A stretch of 6,194 bases of DNA from positions 1-6,194 of the forward strand of contig CAMLQS010000302.1 of the NCBI GenBank assembly GCA_946482165.1. Reading direction: 5' to 3'. Source of the DNA: an uncultured Verrucomicrobiota bacterium (GTDB lineage Bacteria; Verrucomicrobiota; Verrucomicrobiae; Opitutales; Opitutaceae). The position numbers were made by a program, and so were the translations under genes. The first letter of the stretch is position 1. Each line of letters starts with the position of its first letter. The notes beneath the pieces were generated by a model. It did no database searches. It was not told the DNA's origin and saw nothing but the letters and a program-made list of their open reading frames with translations. Of this stretch, positions 1-6,194 are shown in pieces.

Positions 1-11
1 AAGGTAAGGGC

Positions 12-1505
12 ATGCCCCGCCGTTACCTTTTGGCGCTCGATCAAGGCACGACCTCGTCGCGCGCCATCGTCTTTGATCTCACCGGTCATCCGGTCGCCGT
101 CGCGCAGCGCGAGTTTCCCCAACATTATCCGCAACCCGGCTGGGTGGAGCACGAGCCGGAGGACATCTGGAACACGCAGCGCGAATGCGCGGCCGAGGCG
201 CTGGCCCGCGCGGGCGCCGGCACGGCGGATCTGGCGGGCGTGGGCGTCGCGAATCAGCGCGAGACGACGCTGCTCTGGGATCGGCGAAGCGGGCGTCCCG
301 TTCATCGCGCGATCGTGTGGCAGGATCGCCGGACTTCGGACTCGTGCGCGCGTTTGAAGGCGGACGGCCTGGAACCGCTGGTCGCGGAAAAAACGGGTCT
401 GCGGCTCGATCCCTATTTCTCGGCGACGAAGCTCGCGTGGTTGCTCGACAACGTGCCCGGCGCGCGTGCGGCGTCGGAGCGCGGGGAGCTGGCCTTTGGC
501 ACGGTGGACACGTGGCTGCTGTGGAATCTCACCGGCGGTCGCGTGCATGCCACCGATCCCTCGAACGCTTCGCGCACCTTGCTGTTCAACCTGCACACCG
601 GGACCTGGGACGAGGAGTTGCTGCGGCTCTTTCGGATACCGGCGGCGGTGTTGCCCGAGGTGCGCGACACTGCCGGCGACTTTGGCGTGATCGCGGACGG
701 TTTGCCGGCGGCGGGCGTTTCGATCTCGGCCTTGGTCGGCGACCAGCAGGCGGCCTTGTTTGGGCAGGCCTGTTTGCGGCCCGGCATGGCGAAGGCGACC
801 TACGGCACGGGCACGTTTTTGTTGCTCAACACGGGCGGCGCGCCGGTGCGCTCCCGCAACTCGCTCCTCGGCACGGTGGCTTGGCGGATCGGTGGGAAAA
901 CGACCTACGCGCTGGAGGGCGCGGTCTTCGTCGCGGGCGCGGCGGTGCAATGGCTGCGGGACGAGTTGAAACTCGTGTCGAGCGCGGCGGAGCTGGATGC
1001 GCTCGCCGCCTCGGTGCCGGATGCGGGGGGGGCGTTTTTGGTGCCGGCCTTCGCGGGTTTGGGCGCACCGCATTGGGACCCTTACGCGCGGGGCGCGATA
1101 GTCGGGCTCACCCGCGGCGTGAACCGCGCGCATCTTTGCCGGGCCGCGCTGGAGGCGATCGCGTTTCAGACGACGGAACTGTTGGAGGCGATGGATCGAG
1201 ACGCGGGTTGCGGACTGGCGGAGTTGCGCGTGGACGGCGGCGTGAGCCGCAGCGCGCCCTTGCTTCAGATCCAGGCCGATCTGCTGGGGCGTCCGGTCGT
1301 GCGGCCGCGCGTGAGCGAGACGACCGCGCTCGGCGCGGCGGCGCTCGCCGGAGTGGGCGCGGGCGTGCTCGCGCCGGAAGAGTTTTCCGCCAACTGGACG
1401 CCGGATCTGCGGGTCGAGTGCCGCCTCGACGAAGGGGCGCGGGCGGCGCGTTTGGGCCAGTGGGCGCGGGCGGTGGAACGGAGTCGCGACTGGGCGAGGC
1501 CATGA
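12..1505 (+). CDS. glpK: Glycerol kinase
   Basis: ATP-dependent cytoplasmic kinase turning glycerol into sn-glycerol 3-phosphate, the first step of glycerol use. The 497-residue product has the usual family length (E. coli 502) and the FGGY fold. Visible landmarks: phosphate-binding DQGTTSSR at residues 10-17; glycerol-binding R83-E84 and Y135; first FGGY signature [13 protein letters not shown] at 135-147; catalytic base D244 in [10 protein letters not shown]; the TYGTG nucleotide-site motif near 263-267; second FGGY signature from G361 to E381. The ATG is supported by AAGG at bases 1-4, seven bases away, and by a normal N terminus. glpD follows after 4 bp, so the two are probably co-transcribed; any promoter lies outside the window. 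Oddities: the loop before D244 lacks the Gly-Gly-x-x-x-Arg stretch that binds fructose 1,6-bisphosphate in E. coli, and also lacks the histidine phosphorylated in Enterococcus-type enzymes. An 8-G run sits at codons 338-341. Identification is secure. Confidence 0.97.
   Translation: MPRRYLLALDQGTTSSRAIVFDLTGHPVAVAQREFPQHYPQPGWVEHEPEDIWNTQRECAAEALARAGAGTADLAGVGVANQRETTLLWDRRSGRPVHRAIVWQDRRTSDSCARLKADGLEPLVAEKTGLRLDPYFSATKLAWLLDNVPGARAASERGELAFGTVDTWLLWNLTGGRVHATDPSNASRTLLFNLHTGTWDEELLRLFRIPAAVLPEVRDTAGDFGVIADGLPAAGVSISALVGDQQAALFGQACLRPGMAKATYGTGTFLLLNTGGAPVRSRNSLLGTVAWRIGGKTTYALEGAVFVAGAAVQWLRDELKLVSSAAELDALAASVPDAGGAFLVPAFAGLGAPHWDPYARGAIVGLTRGVNRAHLCRAALEAIAFQTTELLEAMDRDAGCGLAELRVDGGVSRSAPLLQIQADLLGRPVVRPRVSETTALGAAALAGVGAGVLAPEEFSANWTPDLRVECRLDEGARAARLGQWARAVERSRDWARP
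1025..1032 (+). repeat. 8-G homopolymer within glpK
   Basis: Eight consecutive G residues span codons 338-341 of glpK (Ala-Gly-Gly-Ala) and are followed two bases later by TTTTT. The reading frame is intact here, since the family-typical VPAF segment follows. Tracts of this length are prone to replication slippage. Losing one G would stop translation at the TAG at 1099-1101. Gaining one G would enter a frame that stays open to a TGA at 1511-1513, overlapping the glpD start codon. Confidence 0.9.
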
Positions 1506-1509
1506 CGCC

Positions 1510-3045
1510 ATGAACCGCGTCGACATGTTGTCCCGTCTGCGTGCCGGCGAGCGGTTTGACCTGCTCGTCATCGGCGGCGGCGCCACGGGGCTCGGCGTGG
1601 CGGTGGATGCGGCGGTGCGCGGCTACTCGGTGGCGCTGGTGGAGCGCGGAGACTTCGCCTGCGGCACCTCGAGCCGCTCGACGAAGCTGGTGCACGGCGG
1701 CGTGCGTTATCTGCGGCAGGGAAACATCGGGCTCGTGCGCTCGGCCTTGCGCGAAAGAGGGCGCCTCGCACGAAACGCGCCCCATCTCGTGCGCGATCTG
1801 GCCTTCGTGATCCCGGCCTACGGGGCGACCGACCGGCTTTTCTACGGCGCGGGGCTTGCGCTCTACGAGATGTTGGCCGGGAAGTTGTCGCTCGGTGCGT
1901 CGCGGGCGCTTGATCGCGCGGAGGCGTTGGAGCGTCTGCCGGGCGTGGAGCCGGCGGGCATGCGCGGCGGCGTGCTCTATCATGATGCGCAGTTCGACGA
2001 CGCGCGGCTGGCGATCACGCTCGCGCGGAGCGCGGCCGGGCGAGGCGCAGTCTTGATAAATCATGTCGAGGCGCGGGGCTTCGTTCGGGAGAACGGACGG
2101 ATCGCGGGCGCGGAGCTGCGCGACGCGATCAAGGGGGGCGAATTCACGGTTCGGGCGAAGGTGGTGGTAAACGCGACCGGTGTATTCGTGGATCGGTTAC
2201 GAAGGAGCGAGGACGCGGCGGCGGAGCCGCTGGTGGCGGTGAGCCAGGGCGTCCATCTGGTGTTGCCACGACGGTTTTTGCCCGGCGACGCGGCGCTCAT
2301 GGTGCCGAAGACCGATGACGGGCGCGTGCTCTTCGCGATTCCGTGGCAGGGGCGCGTGGTGGTGGGCACGACGGACACGCCGCGGCCGGAGCCGGAGGCG
2401 GAGCCGCGGGCCTTGCCGGAGGAGCTCGCCTTTCTGATGGAGCATGCGCGGCGTTATCTGGCGGAGAAACCGAAGGAGGGGGACGTGTTGAGCGTCTTCG
2501 CCGGGCAGCGGCCCTTGGTGCGCGGGAAGGCGGGCGCGGCCACCGCGAGCCTTTCGCGCGAGCACGCGATGGTGGTCGGGCCGGGCGGCGTGTTGAGCGT
2601 CACCGGCGGGAAATGGACCACGTATCGCGAGATGGCGGAGCAGGTGGTGGACCGCGTGATCGCGCTGGGCGGATTGGCGCCGCGTCCTTGCGGGACGGCG
2701 GAATTGGCGCTGCTTGGGGCGATGGGACGCGCGAGTTCCGTCTATGGCGCCGACCACGCGGCGGTGATGGCGAGCGGGACGGCGGCGCGTTTGCACGCGC
2801 GGTTGCCCTACGTGGAGGCGGAGTTGCGCTGGGCGGTGCGCGAGGAGATGGCGGAGACGCTCGAGGATCTGTTGGCGCGGCGGACGCGGGCCCTGTTTCT
2901 CGACGCGGCCGCGGCGGCGGAGTGCGCGCCGCGCGCGGCGGAGATCCTAGCCGAGGAACTCGGTCGCGGCGCGGCGTGGGCGGCGGCGCAGGCGAGCGCG
3001 TTTCGCGAGCTGGCGGCGGGTTACGCCTTTAGCGCAGGGCGTTGA
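1510..3045 (+). CDS. glpD: Aerobic glycerol-3-phosphate dehydrogenase (FAD)
   Basis: Peripheral membrane flavoenzyme oxidising sn-glycerol 3-phosphate to dihydroxyacetone phosphate and passing electrons to the quinone pool. The 511-residue product matches the family length (about 500). The N-terminal FAD-binding motif VIGGGATGLG starts near residue 20. SSRSTKLVHGGVRYL (about 54-68) is the conserved flavin/substrate segment. R334 in GQRPL and K368 in GGKWTTYREMA correspond to active-site residues of E. coli GlpD (Arg317, Lys354); the latter is the second PROSITE signature of the family. The C-terminal DAO_C helical domain runs from about residue 390, with EEMAETLEDLLARRTRALFL near 437-456. The ATG lies 4 bp after the glpK stop, with a modest GAGG at 1496-1499, suggesting translational coupling. 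Its product is the direct consumer of GlpK product. The 3' end overlaps the convergent permease gene by 17 bp. Anaerobic GlpA is a less likely alternative, as no glpB or glpC follows. Confidence 0.96.
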   Translation: MNRVDMLSRLRAGERFDLLVIGGGATGLGVAVDAAVRGYSVALVERGDFACGTSSRSTKLVHGGVRYLRQGNIGLVRSALRERGRLARNAPHLVRDLAFVIPAYGATDRLFYGAGLALYEMLAGKLSLGASRALDRAEALERLPGVEPAGMRGGVLYHDAQFDDARLAITLARSAAGRGAVLINHVEARGFVRENGRIAGAELRDAIKGGEFTVRAKVVVNATGVFVDRLRRSEDAAAEPLVAVSQGVHLVLPRRFLPGDAALMVPKTDDGRVLFAIPWQGRVVVGTTDTPRPEPEAEPRALPEELAFLMEHARRYLAEKPKEGDVLSVFAGQRPLVRGKAGAATASLSREHAMVVGPGGVLSVTGGKWTTYREMAEQVVDRVIALGGLAPRPCGTAELALLGAMGRASSVYGADHAAVMASGTAARLHARLPYVEAELRWAVREEMAETLEDLLARRTRALFLDAAAAAECAPRAAEILAEELGRGAAWAAAQASAFRELAAGYAFSAGR

Positions 3046-3991
3046 AGAGCCAGCCGATGAGCGTGGTGCCGACAAGCACGACGCCGGCGAAGGCGGCGAG
3101 CAGGCGTGGCGTCATCACCGCGCGCAGCATGACGAGCTCGGGCACGGAGACGCCGACGGCGGAGAGGAGAAAGGCGAGGGCGGTGCCGAGCGGAACGCCT
3201 TTCGCGACGAAGGCCTCGAGGAGCGGCACGGTGGCGTTGGCGCTGACGTAGAGCGGGAGGCCGGCGAGCGCGGCGAGGGGCACGCTCCAGGCGCCGGTGC
3301 CGGCGAGCCAGCGTTCGAAAAAGCCTTCGGGCACGAAGCCGTGGAGCGCCGCGCCGAGGGCGAGCGCGCCGAGCAGCCACGGTGCGATCTTCCGCAGGAT
3401 GTAGACGCTGGTGTCGGCCGCGTCGGCGCAGCGGGCGCGCCAGCCGCGGGGCGGTGGCTCGTCCTCGTCGTCGTCGGCCGGGGCGGTGGCGCCGGGCACG
3501 AGCCAGCGCTCGGCGCGAAGGAGCGACAGCACGCCGCCGCCGACCACGCCGAGCGCGACGCCGGCCGCGGTGTAGGCGAGGGCGAGTTTCCAGCCGAAGG
3601 CCACGCCCATGAGCACGACCGCGATCTCGTTGACCAAGGGCGAGGTGATGAGAAAGGCGAAGGCGACGCCGATGGGGAAACGCGCCTGCACGAAGCCGAG
3701 AAAGATCGGCACCGAGGAGCAGGAGCAGAAGGGCGTGAGCGCGCCGAAGAGCGCGGCGGCGGGATAACCGAAGGCGCGGGCGCCGGGACGGTCCAGCCAG
3801 GCGCGCAGTTTCTCCATCGGGAGGGCCTGGCGGACGAGGCGCATGACGAAGGAGATCGCGAGAATGAGGACGACGATCTTGAGCAGGTCGTAGACGAAGA
3901 AATGCAGCGCGGCGCCCGCGCCCCGGGAGGCGTCAAGGCCGCCGAGGCGGACGACGAGAAGGTCGGCGATGAATTCGGCCCAGGTCCACAT
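3029..3991 (-). CDS. Permease of the ArsP_1/YraQ (DUF318) family
   Basis: Predicted 320-residue inner-membrane protein with about eight hydrophobic segments (roughly 32-53, 75-100, 103-127, 131-158, 202-221, 234-257, 266-288, 294-317), split into two halves by an acidic, proline-rich loop at about 170-183 (DDDEDEPPP). The first half holds the family hallmark TPFCSCSSVPIFLGF (86-100, cysteines C89 and C91); the second holds SANATVPLLEAFVAKG (250-265) and VSVPELVMLRAVM (281-293). Family members include ArsP, which exports trivalent organoarsenicals, and proteins linked to copper or zinc efflux; many have no known substrate. The paired cysteines fit a thiophilic ligand, but the substrate cannot be read from sequence. 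The ATG at 3991 gives a normal family N terminus; no good ribosome-binding site precedes it, and the frame stays open upstream, so the start is less certain than the identity. No ArsR-type regulator or thioredoxin-like partner lies beside it in this window. It converges on glpD and diverges from the lyase gene. Confidence 0.88.
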   Translation of the reverse strand: MWTWAEFIADLLVVRLGGLDASRGAGAALHFFVYDLLKIVVLILAISFVMRLVRQALPMEKLRAWLDRPGARAFGYPAAALFGALTPFCSCSSVPIFLGFVQARFPIGVAFAFLITSPLVNEIAVVLMGVAFGWKLALAYTAAGVALGVVGGGVLSLLRAERWLVPGATAPADDDEDEPPPRGWRARCADAADTSVYILRKIAPWLLGALALGAALHGFVPEGFFERWLAGTGAWSVPLAALAGLPLYVSANATVPLLEAFVAKGVPLGTALAFLLSAVGVSVPELVMLRAVMTPRLLAAFAGVVLVGTTLIGWLFNALR

Positions 3992-4132
3992 CGACGCAGC
4001 ATGGGCTTTGCGGAGGCCGCGTGCCACGCTTGGTTTGGCGGTGAGGGAGCGCGGATTGCGTAGTTGCCGAAGCGACGGACATCGGCGTTGCCGGGCGGGC
4101 GGGGCGGAGCAGGGTGGGGCGACCCCCGCCCC
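3992..4132. other. Divergent intergenic region
   Basis: This 141-bp gap separates the starts of the permease (leftward) and lyase (rightward) genes and must hold promoters for both unless a start is misplaced. I see no convincing -35/-10 pair on either strand and no long palindrome that would mark an operator. The right part is strongly G-rich on the + strand and is listed separately. Confidence 0.6.
4093..4132 (+). promoter_or_regulatory. G-rich leader with G-quadruplex and hairpin potential
   Basis: Immediately upstream of the lyase ATG there are five G runs (4093-4095, 4097-4099, 4101-4104, 4112-4114, 4116-4119) with linkers of 1, 1, 7 and 1 bases, which satisfies the common G3+N1-7 quadruplex pattern. 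Alternatively GGGGCGG at 4101-4107 pairs perfectly with CCGCCCC at 4126-4132, whose last base touches the ATG; the loop would contain AGGGTGGGG (4111-4119), the only ribosome-binding-site-like sequence nearby. Either fold could limit translation. In DNA this GC-rich such matches also occur by chance, so the regulatory role is inference. Confidence 0.35.
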
Positions 4133-6136
4133 ATGAGGCTCCGTCCCCTGATCCTCCTTCTTTGCTGCGCGCTGCGTGTCGCGGCGGCCGACTTGTATGT
4201 CGCTCCCGACGGGAGCGACGCGGGCGCCGGGTCGGAGACGGCGCCCTTTGCCACGATCATGCGGGCGCAGACCGCCGCGGCCGCGGGCGACACCGTGTGG
4301 CTGCGCGGTGGCACCTACACGCTCGACGACGGCCACATCACGCGGACGGACACGATCTACGCCTACGTGAACGACTTCACCAAGGCGGGGGTCCGCTATC
4401 TCGCCTATCCGGGCGAGACGCCGGTTTTCGACTTCGGCGCGGTGAAGCCCGCCGGGCTCCGCGTCACCGCGTTCTACATTCGCACGAGCGGCCTGCACCT
4501 GCGCGGTTTTCATGTCGCGGGCGTGCAGGTGACAATTGCGGCCGGCGGCGTCGCGACCAACACGCAGTCTGAGTGCGTCCGCATCCATAACGGGAGCGAC
4601 AACGTCCTCGAGCGCCTCGTGCTGCGCGACGGCATGGGCATCGGCGTCTACATCATCGGCGGCAGCGCGAACAATCTCGTGCTGAATTGCGACGCCTACA
4701 ACAACAGCGGCCTCGACAGTCTCTCGACCGGCAATGTGGACGGCTTTGGCTCGCACACCGGCGCGACCGGCACGGGCAACGTCTTTCGCGGGTGTCGCGC
4801 CTGGCTCAACAGCGACGACGGCTTCGACCTCATCAACTGCCGCGCGCCCGCCGTGATCGAAAACTGCTGGGCCGCCTTCAACGGTTACGTCGGCGCCACG
4901 CTCGCCACCGGCGCGGACGGCAACGGGTTCAAGGCCGGCGGCTACGGGCGAAACGGGTCCGCGATGCCTTCGCCGATGCCGCGCCATGCGGTGCGTTTCA
5001 GTCTCGCGGTGCACAACCGCGCCTCCGGCTTTTACGCGAACCACCACGGCGGCGGCCTCGATTTCGTCCACAACACCGCCTATCGCAACGGGACGAATTT
5101 CAACCTGCTCAACGTGCTCGCGGACAACCTCACCGACGTCCCGGGCTACGACCACTACCTGAAAAACAATCTCGGGTTTTCGCCGCGCTCGACCTCGGTC
5201 TCGAACCTCGACCAGGCGGCCTGCGACGCGAGCCACAACTTCTTCACGCTGCCGGTGGCGGTGACGGCGGCCGATTTCGTGGAGACGACGACCAACACCT
5301 CGCAGTTGATGCAGATGATCGCCGCTCCGCGTCAGGCGGACGGGGCGCTGCCCGCGATCAACCTGCTCCGCCTCGCCGACGGCAGCGACTTGATCGACCA
5401 GGGGCTGCCGCTCGACGGCTTCGCCCACAATCTCGCCGCGCCCGATCTCGGATGTTTCGAGAACGCCTTCATCCCCGCTCCGAGCGGACTCGCCGCGACG
5501 GGCGGCGACGCTTCGGTGGCGTTGAGTTGGACGGCGCTGCCCGGCGAGATGACCTATTCCGTGGCGCGCGCGACGAGCGCGGAGGGGCCCTTCGCGATTG
5601 TCGCCGCCGGGTTGGCGGTCGCCGCTTGCACGGATGACGGCGTGGCGAACGGCACGCGTTACCACTATGTCGTATCGGCCTCGAATCGCTTCGGCGCGAG
5701 CGCGGCCTCCGCCGTGGTTTCGGCGACGCCGCGCGGGCCGGTGGCGAGTTGGATACGTTCGTTTTTTCCCGGCGTGGAGGACGACGGGGTGCTCGCGGCC
5801 GCGTCGGATCCGGACGGCGACGGTTTGGCGAATCTGTTGGAGTATTTCGTCGGGACCGACCCCGCCGCGGCGGATGCGCGCGCGGCGCTGAGGGTCGAGC
5901 GCGGGGAGCCGGATGCGTGGGTGTTGCGCTTCGAGCGCGCAAAGGCGGCGAGCGGCGTGAGCTACCGGATCGAGGCCTCGGCGGATTTGGAGACATGGGC
6001 CGACACGAGCTTGGCGGAGTCGGCCGTCGTGGACGGCGAGGATGCGACGCGATGGCGGATGCGCGCGAATCTGGCGGCGGGCGAACTCGCCGGGCGGGCT
6101 TTTTGGCGCCTGCGCGTCACGCAGACGGGCGGTTGA
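4133..6136 (+). CDS. Secreted pectate lyase, PL9 family, with FN3 and C-terminal tail
   Basis: Predicted secreted enzyme cleaving pectate (polygalacturonate) by calcium-dependent beta-elimination. The 667-residue product begins with a signal peptide (MRLR, then a Leu/Ile/Cys-rich core) with likely cleavage after A19. DLYVAPDGSD at 20-29 and SETAPFATIM are the usual opening of such right-handed beta-helix proteins. Compared with Dickeya Pel9A (Ca ligands D209, D233, D234, D237; catalytic K273), this protein has D203 in NVDGF, D228, D229 and D232 in SDDGFD, and K267 in GNGFK, with nearly identical spacing. The helix ends near LGCFE (about 444). An FN3-like domain follows (about 450-534), then DPDGDGLANLLEYFVGTDP at 559-577, a calcium-binding-loop-like motif, and a beta-rich tail with YRIEASADLETW (about 611-622) and FWRLRV near the end. 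The start at 4133 is chosen because the signal peptide begins there; an in-frame TTG at 4064 would bury it behind an arginine-rich extension. Pectate specificity is inferred from family. Confidence 0.9.
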   Translation: MRLRPLILLLCCALRVAAADLYVAPDGSDAGAGSETAPFATIMRAQTAAAAGDTVWLRGGTYTLDDGHITRTDTIYAYVNDFTKAGVRYLAYPGETPVFDFGAVKPAGLRVTAFYIRTSGLHLRGFHVAGVQVTIAAGGVATNTQSECVRIHNGSDNVLERLVLRDGMGIGVYIIGGSANNLVLNCDAYNNSGLDSLSTGNVDGFGSHTGATGTGNVFRGCRAWLNSDDGFDLINCRAPAVIENCWAAFNGYVGATLATGADGNGFKAGGYGRNGSAMPSPMPRHAVRFSLAVHNRASGFYANHHGGGLDFVHNTAYRNGTNFNLLNVLADNLTDVPGYDHYLKNNLGFSPRSTSVSNLDQAACDASHNFFTLPVAVTAADFVETTTNTSQLMQMIAAPRQADGALPAINLLRLADGSDLIDQGLPLDGFAHNLAAPDLGCFENAFIPAPSGLAATGGDASVALSWTALPGEMTYSVARATSAEGPFAIVAAGLAVAACTDDGVANGTRYHYVVSASNRFGASAASAVVSATPRGPVASWIRSFFPGVEDDGVLAAASDPDGDGLANLLEYFVGTDPAAADARAALRVERGEPDAWVLRFERAKAASGVSYRIEASADLETWADTSLAESAVVDGEDATRWRMRANLAAGELAGRAFWRLRVTQTGG

Positions 6137-6173
6137 GGCGGATGCTGCGCCGAGGGGCGGGGGAAGACGGGTG

Positions 6174-6193
6174 CGACGAGCCGAGGTTCGTCG
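6174..6193 (+). terminator. Possible terminator hairpin after the lyase gene
   Basis: Starting 38 bases after the lyase stop codon, CGACGAGC (6174-6181) pairs with GTTCGTCG (6186-6193) around the tetraloop CGAG, giving eight pairs including one G-U. The window ends one base later (T), so a following T tract cannot be confirmed. The rest of the 58 bases after the stop codon holds nothing else recognisable. Confidence 0.35.
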
Positions 6194-6194
6194 T

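Noticed and set aside
185..1513. Second long plus-strand open frame within glpK
   Set aside because: It overlaps a fully conserved glpK and its translation is Gly/Arg/Ala-rich without domains. It matters only as the frame entered after a one-base insertion in the G tract.
1108..2064. Minus-strand open frame across the glpK-glpD junction
   Set aside because: It is antisense to two well-conserved genes, Arg/Pro/Ala-rich, and has no recognisable domain.
3023..3042. Small inverted repeat at the end of glpD as a bidirectional terminator
   Set aside because: ACGCCT and GGGCGT give only about six pairs including a G-U, with no T tract on either side. It lies in coding sequence of both genes and is within chance expectation.
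4064..4132. Upstream TTG start adding 23 residues to the lyase
   Set aside because: The extension is rich in Arg, Gly and Pro and would place the signal peptide internally. The ATG at 4133 gives a classic signal peptide at the N terminus.
3992..5665. Long minus-strand open frame continuing upstream of the permease, antisense to the lyase gene
   Set aside because: The predicted product is low-complexity Arg/Val/Ala/Glu/Gly-rich sequence with no recognisable domain, as expected for antisense frames in GC-rich DNA. The opposite strand holds a clear lyase with conserved active-site residues, and the permease has a natural start at 3991.
1..6194. Mobile elements, CRISPR arrays, tRNA or rRNA genes
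   Set aside because: No transposase-like protein, terminal inverted repeats, regularly spaced repeats or tRNA-like cloverleaf were seen on reading both strands.

Overview
The window is a gene-dense piece of very GC-rich bacterial chromosome holding four complete protein-coding genes. The best guess for the source is a verrucomicrobium, perhaps an Opitutaceae-like soil or water organism. This rests mainly on the last gene: a secreted pectate lyase with an FN3 module and a C-terminal tail containing DPDGDGLANLLEYFVGTDP and a 'YRIEASADLETW' segment, a tail style common in secreted proteins of that phylum. The assignment is an inference and was not tested by any search.

Layout. Positions 12-1505 (+) encode glycerol kinase (glpK). 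Four bases later, 1510-3045 (+) encodes FAD-dependent glycerol-3-phosphate dehydrogenase (glpD). The pair looks like an operon converting glycerol to glycerol 3-phosphate and then to dihydroxyacetone phosphate. No transporter (glpF) or regulator lies inside the window. Positions 3029-3991 (-) encode an eight-helix permease of the ArsP_1/YraQ (DUF318) family; its 3' end overlaps the end of glpD tail to tail by 17 bp. A divergent intergenic stretch of 141 bp (3992-4132) follows, with a G-rich segment just before the next start. Positions 4133-6136 (+) encode a secreted family 9 polysaccharide lyase with all four predicted calcium-binding aspartates and the catalytic lysine. A short hairpin close to the right edge (6174-6193) may be its terminator.

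How the parts relate. The glycerol genes form one clear metabolic unit. The permease and the lyase are unrelated to it and probably have their own promoters. The lyase suggests plant pectin use outside the cell. No mobile element, CRISPR array, tRNA or rRNA was seen, and I found no convincing new multi-gene system. The most interesting points are an 8-G homopolymer in the glpK coding sequence (compare the reversible frameshifts at a homopolymer in Mycobacterium tuberculosis glpK), the lack of known allosteric or phosphorylation loops in GlpK, a G-quadruplex or hairpin candidate in the lyase leader, and a change of codon style between the catalytic and C-terminal parts of the lyase.
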